Part shown: positions 7,288 through 14,311 of the stretch, piece after piece | How the letters are laid out: each line of letters starts with the position of its first letter | Numbering within the stretch: position 1 is the stretch's first letter | NCBI RefSeq assembly: GCF_946885725.1 | Contig: NZ_CAMPGZ010000019.1 | Coordinates: 1-30,133 of the forward strand | Length of the DNA stretch: 30,133 bases | Reading direction: 5' to 3' | Source: an uncultured Nocardioides sp. | Lineage (GTDB): Bacteria > Actinomycetota > Actinomycetes > Propionibacteriales > Nocardioidaceae | Translations under genes and position numbers: made by a program | Notes under the pieces: model-generated | Database searches by the model: none | The model's input: only the letters and a program-made list of their open reading frames with translations | What the model was told of the DNA's origin: nothing

Positions 7288-7299
7288 ATTGGATCCAAT
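7288..7299. promoter_or_regulatory. candidate GntR operator, site 2 (perfect palindrome)
   Basis: ATTGGATCCAAT is a perfect 12 bp palindrome, 59 bp upstream of the E1 start codon at 7358. Palindromes of this size and AT-ended form are typical for FCD-type GntR proteins, and one is encoded in the adjacent operon. The site is well placed to control the plus-strand 2-oxoacid dehydrogenase genes. Confidence 0.55.
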
Positions 7300-7357
7300 C
7301 ATGTGCCACGCTGGTGATCCAGGCTCGACCACGCCTGCCCGACCTCGAGGGAGTCCC

Positions 7358-9538
7358 ATGCCCGAGCACCGCCGGCTCGCCCCCGACGCGCCGTGGGTCG
7401 AGGTCGTGGCCACCCAGGACGACTGGGACGCCGCCGACCCGGACCTGCTGCGCACCATGCACGCCCAGCTGGTGTGGATCCGGACGTTCGAGGAGTACGT
7501 CCTCGAGCTCGCCGGCGCCGGCCTGATCCACGGCCCGGCGCACTCCTCGATCGGCCAGGAGGGTGGCGCGGTCGGCTCCGTGCTCGCGCTGACCAGCGCC
7601 GACACCGTCAACGGCTCGCACCGCGGCCACCACCAGTTCCTCGCCAAGGCGTTGCACCACGTCGAGCCCAAGCTCCTCGACCCGCTGGCCGAGCCGTCCG
7701 ACGACGTGCGCGAGGTGCTGCTGCGCACCCTCGCGGAGATCTGCGGCCTCGACCGGGGCTGGAGCCACGGCCGCGGCGGCTCGATGCACCTGCAGTGGAA
7801 GGATGCGGGTGCGATGGGCACCAACGCCATCGTCGGCGGCGGCGTCCCGCAGGCCGCCGGCTTCGCCTGGTCGCACCGGCAGGCCGGCACCGACGCGGTC
7901 TCGGTCACCTACTTCGGCGACGGCGCGATCAACATCGGCTCGACGCTCGAGACGTTCAACCTCGCGGCCGCGTGGAAGCTGCCGGTCTGCTTCTTCGTCG
8001 AGAACAACCGGTACGCCGTCTCCACCTCCGTCGACGAGGCGACCGGCGAGCCGCGGTTGTCCGCGCGCGGGCCCGGGTTCGGCCTGGCCAGCTGGCGCGT
8101 CGACGGGATGGACCCGCTCGCGACGTACCTCGCGATGAACGAAGCGGTCGCCCACATGCGCGCCGGCCGCGGCGCGACGCTGGTCGAGGCCGACACCTAC
8201 CGGTTCTTCCACCAGAACGGCGGCTTCCCCGGCAGCGCGTTCGGCTACCGCAGCAAGGAGGAGGAGAGGCAGTGGCGCGAGCGTGACCCGCTCAAGATCA
8301 GCGCCGCGCATCTCGAGCGCCGCGGCATCCTCACCGCCGACGAGCACGCCCGCAGCGTCGAGATCGCCAAGGCCACGATGGCCTCCATCGGCGACGTGCT
8401 GCTCGAGCCGAAGCCCGGCGGCAAGCCCGGCGAGCGGCAGATCCGCGCCGAGGAGTGGCCCGACCCGTCGTACGTCGACGTCGGCGTGCGCGGCGACCTG
8501 TCCGAGCTCGACGGTGCGCCGCTGGTCGACCCGGCCGGCCACGCCGTGCCCGTGCAGGACACCAAGTTCATCGAGTCCGTCGCCGCCGTCATGGGCCGTC
8601 GGATGGAGACCGACCAGCGGTACGTCCTCATGGGCGAGGACGTGCACCGGCTCAACGGCGGCACCAACGGCGCCACCCGTGGGCTGCCCGAGCGGTTCCC
8701 CGACCGGGTGCTCGGCACGCCGATCGCCGAGAACGCCTTCTCCGGCCTGGCCGGCGGCATCGCGATCGACGGCCGCTACCGGCCGGTCGTGGAGTTCATG
8801 TACGCCGACTTCATGTGGGTCGCGGCCGACCAGCTGTTCAACCAGATCGCCAAGGCCCGGCACATGTTCGGCGGCGAGGGTGCCGTGCCGCTGGTGCTGC
8901 GGAGCAAGGTCGCGATGGGCACCGGCTACGGCTCGCAGCACTCGATGGACCCGGCCGGGATCTTCGCCACCTCGGCGGGGTGGCGGATCGTCGCGCCGAC
9001 GACGCCGTACGACTACGTCGGCCTGATGAACACCGCCCTCCGCCTCGACGACCCGGTCGTCGTGCTCGAGCACGTCGACCTCTACAACTCCACCGGTCCG
9101 GGCCCGGTCGACGACCTCGACTACTGCCTGCCCGTGGGCAAGGCCGCGGTGCGGCGTGAGGGGTCGGAGGCGACCGTCATCAGCTACCTGGCGATGGTGC
9201 CCTACGTGCTCGAGGCCGTGAATCGCCACGGCGGTCTCGACGCCGAGGTGGTCGACCTGCGCTGGCTCGACCGCGCCAGCATCGACTGGGACACTCTCGA
9301 GGCGAGCATCGCCAAGACCAACAAGGTGCTGATCGCCGAGCAGGGTGCGGTCGGCACGTCGTACGGCGGGTGGCTGGCCGACGAGATCACCCGCCGGTTC
9401 TTCGACCACCTCGACGCACCGGTGTGGCGCGTGACCGGGGGCGAGGCGTCGCCGAGCATCAGCAAGGTCCTGGAGCGCGCCGCGATCGCGCAGGCCGACG
9501 AGGTCGTCGCCGCGCTCGACGAGATCGCGAGGTACTGA
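7358..9538 (+). CDS. 2-oxoacid dehydrogenase E1, fused alpha and beta subunits
   Basis: A 726-residue protein. The alpha half (1-350) has GRGGSMHL and the thiamine-diphosphate motif GDGAINIG (GDG at 187-189) ending with NN at 216-217. The beta half (about 385-726) contains LMGEDVHRLNGG, TPIAENAFSGLAGGIA and VEFMYADFM. Together they form the whole thiamine-dependent decarboxylase of a pyruvate, branched-chain or acetoin dehydrogenase type complex. In most bacteria these are two genes; the fusion fixes the ratio. The ATG at 7358 follows CGAGGGAG. The E2 gene begins 1 bp after the stop. No E3 is in the window, so the general lipoamide dehydrogenase is probably shared. The substrate is not clear from motifs. 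Confidence 0.92.
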   Translation: MPEHRRLAPDAPWVEVVATQDDWDAADPDLLRTMHAQLVWIRTFEEYVLELAGAGLIHGPAHSSIGQEGGAVGSVLALTSADTVNGSHRGHHQFLAKALHHVEPKLLDPLAEPSDDVREVLLRTLAEICGLDRGWSHGRGGSMHLQWKDAGAMGTNAIVGGGVPQAAGFAWSHRQAGTDAVSVTYFGDGAINIGSTLETFNLAAAWKLPVCFFVENNRYAVSTSVDEATGEPRLSARGPGFGLASWRVDGMDPLATYLAMNEAVAHMRAGRGATLVEADTYRFFHQNGGFPGSAFGYRSKEEERQWRERDPLKISAAHLERRGILTADEHARSVEIAKATMASIGDVLLEPKPGGKPGERQIRAEEWPDPSYVDVGVRGDLSELDGAPLVDPAGHAVPVQDTKFIESVAAVMGRRMETDQRYVLMGEDVHRLNGGTNGATRGLPERFPDRVLGTPIAENAFSGLAGGIAIDGRYRPVVEFMYADFMWVAADQLFNQIAKARHMFGGEGAVPLVLRSKVAMGTGYGSQHSMDPAGIFATSAGWRIVAPTTPYDYVGLMNTALRLDDPVVVLEHVDLYNSTGPGPVDDLDYCLPVGKAAVRREGSEATVISYLAMVPYVLEAVNRHGGLDAEVVDLRWLDRASIDWDTLEASIAKTNKVLIAEQGAVGTSYGGWLADEITRRFFDHLDAPVWRVTGGEASPSISKVLERAAIAQADEVVAALDEIARY

Positions 9539-9539
9539 C

Positions 9540-10868
9540 GTGGCCCGCCTCCTGCGCATGCCCGAGGTCGCCGCCAACGCCACCGAGGCCGTGCTCGCCG
9601 ACTGGACGGTCGCCGAGAACGCGCCCTTCGACGCCGAAGACACCATCGCCACCGTCGAGACCGAGAAGGCCGTCGTCGACGTCGAGGCCGAGCAGCCCGG
9701 CGTCGTGCTCAAGACGCTGGTACCGCCGGGTGCCCAGGTCGAGGTCGGAGCGCCGATCGCGGTCCTCGGCGACCCGGGTGAGCAGGTCGTCGACATCGGC
9801 GCGCTGCTGACCGAGCTCGGTGTCACCGAGACCTCGCCCGCCGCCGCGGTCGTCCCCGAACGACGTGAGGTGCCCGATCCCGAGGGCGGTACGGCGAACA
9901 CCCGCTCCGCGCCCACGCGCGTGGTCGAGCCCTTCGAGACGGCTCGTACCTCGCCTCCTCAGGAAACACCCGTCGAGACCACGTCAGCTGGGTCCAGTAA
10001 CGGCCGCGTCTTCGCCAGCCCGCTCGCCCGCCGCCTGGCGAAGGAGGCCGGCATCCCGGTCGAGGAGATCGTCGGCACCGGCCCGCGCCAGCGGATCCTC
10101 CGCCGCGACGTCGAGAAGGCCGTGGCCGAGCGGCAGCATCGGGTGGTCGAGCCGCCGCCCCGGGTGGTCGAGCCTGTCGAGACCACTGCGCCCTACGAGG
10201 ACATCCCGCACTCCCGGATCCGCCGCGCCACCGCGGCGCGGCTCACCCAGAGCAAGCAGACCGCACCGCACTTCTACGTCCGCGGGACCGTCCGGGCTGA
10301 TGCCCTCGTCGCGCTGCGAGCCGAGATCAACGAGGGCCGCGAGCAGAAGGTGTCGCTCAACGACCTCGTGGTGAAGGCGGCCGCGGTCGCGCACCGGCAG
10401 GTGCCGGAGATGAACGTGGTCTGGACCGACGACGCCGTCCGCCGGTTCAGCAGCGTCGACATCGCGGTAGCCGTGGCGACGGACCGCGGCCTGCTCACCC
10501 CGGTGGTCCGCGACGTCGACACCCTCACGGTCACCGCCCTGGCAGCCCGCATCGCGGATCTGGCCGAGCGCAGCCGCGGCGGCAAGCTGCGCCAGGACGA
10601 GCTCGAGGGCGGCTCGATGAGCGTGACGAACCTCGGGATGTACGGCACCGAGGAGTTCGCCGCGATCATCAACCCGCCGCACGCCGCGATCCTCGCCGTC
10701 GGCGCCGTCAAGGAGGAGCCCGTCGTCGAGGACCGCGCGCTCGCCGTCGGCAAGGTCATGCGGCTGACGCTCTCGGTCGACCACCGCCCCGTCGACGGCG
10801 TCATCGCCGCCCGCTGGATGCAGGCGCTCGCCGACCTGCTCGAGCACCCGGTGCGCATCCTGGCCTGA
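9540..10868 (+). CDS. 2-oxoacid dehydrogenase E2, dihydrolipoamide acyltransferase
   Basis: A 442-residue protein starting with GTG at 9540. It has one lipoyl domain (1-80, lipoyl lysine 43 in ETEKA), a peripheral subunit-binding domain (157-195, SPLARRLAKEAGIPVEEIVG) and a catalytic domain (about 220-442) with the active-site motif DHRPVDG (His415, Asp419). It transfers the acyl group from E1 to CoA. Both interdomain linkers (about 127-148 and 201-216) contain copies of a VVEPVET-type DNA repeat, so repeat sequence serves as flexible linker. Substrate specificity follows E1 and is unknown. Confidence 0.93.
   Translation: MARLLRMPEVAANATEAVLADWTVAENAPFDAEDTIATVETEKAVVDVEAEQPGVVLKTLVPPGAQVEVGAPIAVLGDPGEQVVDIGALLTELGVTETSPAAAVVPERREVPDPEGGTANTRSAPTRVVEPFETARTSPPQETPVETTSAGSSNGRVFASPLARRLAKEAGIPVEEIVGTGPRQRILRRDVEKAVAERQHRVVEPPPRVVEPVETTAPYEDIPHSRIRRATAARLTQSKQTAPHFYVRGTVRADALVALRAEINEGREQKVSLNDLVVKAAAVAHRQVPEMNVVWTDDAVRRFSSVDIAVAVATDRGLLTPVVRDVDTLTVTALAARIADLAERSRGGKLRQDELEGGSMSVTNLGMYGTEEFAAIINPPHAAILAVGAVKEEPVVEDRALAVGKVMRLTLSVDHRPVDGVIAARWMQALADLLEHPVRILA
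9920..9983. repeat. interspersed repeat in first E2 linker
   Basis: The unit starts with CGTGGTCGAGCCCTTCGAGA, continues with GGCTCGTACCTCGCCTCCTC and ends in CCCGTCGAGACCAC. It is read in frame as VVEPFET, then PVETT. The start and end match the 22 bp unit at 10163-10184, as if a longer composite repeat had been inserted. Confidence 0.7.
10142..10184. repeat. interspersed repeat in second E2 linker, one partial and one full unit
   Basis: GGTGGTCGAGCC at 10142-10153 is followed by the full unit GGTGGTCGAGCCTGTCGAGACC at 10163-10184. Translated in frame they give RVVEPPPRVVEPVETT between the subunit-binding and catalytic domains. Confidence 0.75.
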
Positions 10869-10883
10869 CCCGGTCCGCCGCCC

Positions 10884-10889
10884 TACCCT
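10884..10889 (+). promoter_or_regulatory. possible -10 box for small membrane protein
   Basis: TACCCT fits TANNNT and lies 18 nt before the GTG at 10908. An AAGGAGG ribosome site lies between them. No clear -35 box. Confidence 0.35.
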
Positions 10890-10907
10890 CGGCACGAAGG
10901 AGGGTTC

Positions 10908-11309
10908 GTGCTGAGCAACAGCTGGCAGTGGCGCGGGGTGGTGGTGACCGCCGTCGCGGCGGGTGCGTTGTTCGCGCTCGTCGTCGGCAGCGCGCTCGCG
11001 GTGCTCTCCGCGGTCGTCGTGTACGCCGCCGCGATGGTGACGGGCGAAGCGCCCTCGGGCCACACGCTGGTCACGCTCTGGCTGGCGGGCTCGGTCGCCG
11101 CAATGACGCTCGCGCTCGTGCCGGCGGCGCTGGTCGTGCGGCACCACGGCGGGGCGCACGCCGTGGCAGGACCGGTGGTCGGCGTGGTCGCGTGCCTGGC
11201 CACCTGGATGATCCTGAGCGTGACCACCGGGTCGGCCCTCGCGCTGCTCGCCGGACCGCTCGTCGGTGCCGTCCTGGGCGCGCGAGCGGTGCGGCCGCGG
11301 CTCGCCTAG
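10908..11309 (+). CDS. small hydrophobic membrane protein
   Basis: A 133-residue protein, start GTG at 10908 with AAGGAGG 5 nt upstream. About four transmembrane helices can be seen (roughly 10-40, 52-75, 83-103, 106-126), with a short HHGGAH loop and an RAVRPRLA basic tail. No family is recognised. Its stop codon overlaps that of the convergent flavoprotein gene on a shared CTAG. The role is unknown. Confidence 0.7.
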   Translation: MLSNSWQWRGVVVTAVAAGALFALVVGSALAVLSAVVVYAAAMVTGEAPSGHTLVTLWLAGSVAAMTLALVPAALVVRHHGGAHAVAGPVVGVVACLATWMILSVTTGSALALLAGPLVGAVLGARAVRPRLA

Positions 11310-12910
11310 CTCGGTCCCATCACCTTCGCGGGATCGAAGCCGAGCTCGGTGAGCACCGTCCGCGCGGCGTTGCGACCCGGCCGCCCCGACACCGAACCGC
11401 CGGGGTGCGTCGTCGCGCCGGTGAGGAAGAGTCCCGGCACGCCGGTGGTGTACGTCGGCCAGCCCGCGATCACGTCGCCGTCCGCGCCCGGCGACCAGAA
11501 CTCGCCGCCGTGGCATGAGCCGCCGAGGTTGTGCGGATTGTGCGCGGCGACGTCGACCGGCGACTCCGCGCGCCAGGACAGGATGTCGTCGTCGCCCAGC
11601 CCGGAGGCCCGGGACCGCACGATGTCGAGCAGCCGTTCGGCGTACTCCTGCTTCGCATCGGCCCAGTCCCGCCCGTCCGCCAGCGTGTACGGCGCGATCG
11701 TGAGGATCTTGAACGTCGCCCCGCCGGTCTCCGGCGCGCGCGACTTGTCGACGACGGTCTGGTCGACCACGAGCAGCCACGGGTCGTCGGCCGACCAGTC
11801 GCCGCGCTGGTGGGCGTCCACCTGGGCGGCGAACCCGGCTGCCGTGCCCAGGCCCGCCGCGGTGCTGCGGATGCCGGCGGCCCCGAACGCCAGATCGGAG
11901 CGCAGCGCCGCGTGCACCGCGAACACCGACAGCCCCGGCCGCCAGGTGTCCCGGGCCTCGACCAGGTCGGTCGGCGGCTCGACGCCCTCGAGCATCCCCG
12001 CCAGCTGCTGCAGGTGCCCGCCGGCCACGACCGCGCGCGTTGCCCGGACCGAGCGGCCGTCGGTGGTGCGCACCCGGCGGACACCCTCGGCGGTCGCCTC
12101 GAGCGTCGCGACCGGAGACGAGCACACGACCCGTCCGCCGTGGTCGCCGAGCAGCCGCACCAGGGCGTCGGGAAGGGCCTGGCTGCCGCCGACCGGCGTC
12201 GTCCAGCCGAAGGAGAGTCGGCCGGCGGTGATCGAGGACGGCAGGAACCCGGTGCCCGGCCGCCGCGGGTCCTGGATCGTGGCCATCGCCAGCCACAGCA
12301 CGAAGTCGCGCACCACCGGGTGAGCGAACCGCTCGTGCACGACGTCCCACGCGCTGCGCGACCGCAGCGCGCGGTAGCGCCGGCTCGCCTCGTCGTCGCG
12401 CGCCGGCAGGTGGGAGCTCCACCGGCCGTGCGCGGCGGCCAGCCCGTCCTGCCAGTCGCGGACCATCTCCCTGAACGCCGCGGCGTCGACGGCCGAGAAC
12501 CGCGCCAGCTCGGCGGCGGTCGCGTCCAGGTCCGGGTGCATCACGAGCGTGTCGCCGTCGGGCAGCGGCATCACCACGGCCGGGTCGGTGGTCAGGTAGG
12601 TCAGCCCGTAGCGCGACTGCAGGTCCAGCTCGTCGTCGCGGATCAGCGGGTTGTTCTGGATCAGCACGTGCGCGCTCGAGCACGAGTCGTGCGCGAAGCC
12701 GGGCAGCGTGAGCGGCTCGGTCCGGGTGTTCCCGCCGTACGTCGGGGAGGCCTCGAGCACCAGCACCTCCAGCCCCGCCCGGGCGAGGTAGCCCGCGCAC
12801 ACGAGCGAGTTGTGGCCGGCGCCGATCACGACAACCTCGGCCTCTTCGGGGAGCTCTGCGGGCAGCTCGGGGGGCAGCGCGGGCGGGTCGGCGGCAGGCG
12901 CGTCGTTCAT
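11306..12910 (-). CDS. phytoene desaturase-like NAD(P)/FAD-dependent oxidoreductase
   Basis: A 534-residue protein. A Pro/Glu-rich N-terminus precedes the FAD Rossmann motif VVVIGAGHNSLVCAGYLARAG and the second FAD contact LEASPTYGGNTRT. The C-terminus has the CrtI/PYROXD2-type signature PGLFLTGATTHPGGSVSG and then GRNAA. No carotenoid genes are nearby, so carotenoid synthesis is not indicated; many actinobacterial members of this group have unknown substrates. The ATG at 12910 lies behind a promoter-like arrangement with no leader and no ribosome site. An inverted repeat overlaps that promoter. It is divergent from the ABC importer, suggesting shared function or shared control. Confidence 0.85.
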   Translation of the reverse strand: MNDAPAADPPALPPELPAELPEEAEVVVIGAGHNSLVCAGYLARAGLEVLVLEASPTYGGNTRTEPLTLPGFAHDSCSSAHVLIQNNPLIRDDELDLQSRYGLTYLTTDPAVVMPLPDGDTLVMHPDLDATAAELARFSAVDAAAFREMVRDWQDGLAAAHGRWSSHLPARDDEASRRYRALRSRSAWDVVHERFAHPVVRDFVLWLAMATIQDPRRPGTGFLPSSITAGRLSFGWTTPVGGSQALPDALVRLLGDHGGRVVCSSPVATLEATAEGVRRVRTTDGRSVRATRAVVAGGHLQQLAGMLEGVEPPTDLVEARDTWRPGLSVFAVHAALRSDLAFGAAGIRSTAAGLGTAAGFAAQVDAHQRGDWSADDPWLLVVDQTVVDKSRAPETGGATFKILTIAPYTLADGRDWADAKQEYAERLLDIVRSRASGLGDDDILSWRAESPVDVAAHNPHNLGGSCHGGEFWSPGADGDVIAGWPTYTTGVPGLFLTGATTHPGGSVSGRPGRNAARTVLTELGFDPAKVMGPS

Positions 12911-12916
12911 GGGCTC

Positions 12917-12945
12917 AAGATGCACGAGACTGCACTCGTTTGCAA
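12917..12945 (-). promoter_or_regulatory. putative leaderless promoter of the flavoprotein gene
   Basis: On the minus strand, TTGCAA (12945-12940) as -35 and CATCTT (12922-12917) as -10 are separated by 17 nt. The -10 ends 6 nt before the ATG at 12910. Both boxes match only in part. Confidence 0.35.
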
Positions 12946-12954
12946 GAGTGCAGT
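12929..12954. promoter_or_regulatory. inverted-repeat operator candidate
   Basis: ACTGCACTC (12929-12937) and GAGTGCAGT (12946-12954) are perfectly complementary 9 bp arms around an 8 bp spacer, GTTTGCAA. The site overlaps the possible -35 of the minus-strand flavoprotein gene. It resembles the CIRCE element (GCACTC, 9 nt spacer, GAGTGC) but has different ends and a shorter spacer. A TetR-type operator is equally possible. No matching regulator gene is adjacent. Confidence 0.55.
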
Positions 12955-12992
12955 GAACCGTGAACAGGGGTCGATTCGTTGTCCTAGGGTGC

Positions 12993-13022
12993 TTGACAGG
13001 ATGTGGCGCCACTCACAAGACT
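12993..13022 (+). promoter_or_regulatory. putative promoter of the ABC importer operon
   Basis: A perfect -35 TTGACA (12993-12998) is followed after 18 nt by AAGACT (13017-13022), a weak -10. Transcription would then start near 13029, at the edge of the 16 bp palindrome. Confidence 0.4.
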
Positions 13023-13030
13023 GCGCGTAA

Positions 13031-13046
13031 CCGCAATCGATTGCGG
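13031..13046. promoter_or_regulatory. LacI-type operator candidate
   Basis: CCGCAATCGATTGCGG is a perfect 16 bp palindrome with a central CG. It fits the LacI/PurR-type pattern GCAAnCGnTTGC. It lies between the predicted transcription start and the GAGGAGG ribosome site of the binding-protein gene, a position suited to repression. No LacI gene is in the window. Confidence 0.5.
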
Positions 13047-13063
13047 ATCCCCGAGGAGGAAAG

Positions 13064-14311
13064 ATGTCGCAACTTTCGACCCGGCGCGGGTGGAAGGCCG
13101 CCGCCCTGGGCGGCGCCCTCGTGCTGGCCCTCGCCGCCTGCGGTGGCGGCTCGAGCGGTGACGGCGACGGCGACCAGGCGTCGTCGGAGCCGATCCGCAT
13201 CGGTACGTCGCTGCCCCTCACCGGCGAGTTCTCCCAGCCCGGCAAGGCGGCCAAGGAGGGCTACGAGGTCTGGCAGGCGATGGTCAACGAGTCCGGCGGG
13301 CTGCTCGACCGCGACGTGGAGCTCGTGGTCAAGGACGACGCCTCCAACCAGAACACCATCGTCGCCGACTACAACGCGCTGATCAGCCAGGACAAGGTCG
13401 ACCTCCTTCTCGGGACGTTCTCCTCGCTGCTCAACCTGCCGGCGTCGGCGGTCGCCGAGCGCAACCAGATGCTGTACGTCGAGCCGGCGGGCGGCTCGCC
13501 CGACATGTTCAACCGCGGCTTCGAGTACCTCTTCTTCGCCCAGCAGGCGACGGCCGACAAGCAGGGCAAGGTGTTCGCCGAGTGGGTGGCGAGCCTGCCG
13601 GAGGACGAGCGGCCGAAGACGGCGGCGTACCCGACGCTCGACGACCCGTTCGCCGCGCCCAACGTCGAGGGCATCCGCGGAATGCTCGAGGACGCCGGGA
13701 TCAAGACGGTCTACCAGGAGACCTACGCGATCGACACCAAGAACTTCGACACCATCGTCAACGCGATGAAGAACGCCGACCCCGACCTCGTCGTGCACGG
13801 CGCGCAGTTCGAGGACGGCATCGGCATGACCCGCTCGATGCTGAAGGCGGACTTCACCCCGGACATGTTCTTCCAGACCAACGCCCCGTCTTTCGGCGAC
13901 CAGTTCACCGAGGGCATCGGCGAGGAGAACACCGAGGGCGTCATCTACGCCGTCAGTCACTCTCCGACGGCCGACACCCCGGGCAACAAGGAGTTCGTCG
14001 CGAAGTACGAGGAGATGTTCGGCAGCGGTGAGGTGCCGGAGGACGCGGCGGACGCGTACGCCGCCGGCCAGGTGCTGCAGGCAGCCGTCGAGGCCGTCGG
14101 CAGCATCGACGACCAGCAGGCGCTCGCCGACTGGCTGCACGAGAACGAGGTCGACACCATCCTCGGGCCGCTCTCGTGGGACGAGACCGGTGCGCCTCAG
14201 GGTGAGTTCCTGATCGGCCAGTGGCAGAACGGCAAGCCCGAGATCGTCCTGCCCGAGGAGGCCGCCACCGCCGAGATCGAGGCCGGGTGGAGCCCGGGAG
14301 GCGCCGGCTGA
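13064..14311 (+). CDS. branched-chain amino acid-type ABC transporter substrate-binding lipoprotein
   Basis: A 415-residue protein with a lipoprotein signal peptide: basic start MSQLSTRRGWK, hydrophobic core, and lipobox LAAC with Cys at about 26. A Gly/Ser/Asp-rich tether follows. The mature part begins EPIRIGTSLPLTGEFSQPG, the typical start of the LivK/periplasmic-binding type 1 fold. It binds the solute outside the membrane for the permeases encoded next. In actinobacteria such proteins take amino acids, aromatic acids, amides or other small acids; the ligand is not predictable here. A strong GAGGAGGA ribosome site precedes the ATG. Its TGA overlaps the next ATG (TGATG... sharing one base). 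Confidence 0.93.
   Translation: MSQLSTRRGWKAAALGGALVLALAACGGGSSGDGDGDQASSEPIRIGTSLPLTGEFSQPGKAAKEGYEVWQAMVNESGGLLDRDVELVVKDDASNQNTIVADYNALISQDKVDLLLGTFSSLLNLPASAVAERNQMLYVEPAGGSPDMFNRGFEYLFFAQQATADKQGKVFAEWVASLPEDERPKTAAYPTLDDPFAAPNVEGIRGMLEDAGIKTVYQETYAIDTKNFDTIVNAMKNADPDLVVHGAQFEDGIGMTRSMLKADFTPDMFFQTNAPSFGDQFTEGIGEENTEGVIYAVSHSPTADTPGNKEFVAKYEEMFGSGEVPEDAADAYAAGQVLQAAVEAVGSIDDQQALADWLHENEVDTILGPLSWDETGAPQGEFLIGQWQNGKPEIVLPEEAATAEIEAGWSPGGAG

Noticed and set aside
7235..9916. Long minus-strand open frame (893 codons) opposite E1
   Set aside because: Antisense shadow of E1 and E2; composition and lack of motifs show it is not a gene.
9984..12800. Minus-strand open frame spanning E2 antisense and an alternative frame of the CrtI-like gene
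   Set aside because: Crosses several real genes in wrong frame; no recognisable domain.
11306..12910. Carotenoid phytoene desaturase (crtI)
   Set aside because: Fold and motifs match the superfamily, but no crtB, crtE or other carotenoid genes are nearby and the C-terminus resembles PYROXD2-like proteins.
12929..12954. True CIRCE/HrcA element
   Set aside because: Spacer is 8 rather than 9 nt, arm ends differ from TTAGCACTC, and no chaperone gene follows; kept only as an unnamed inverted repeat.
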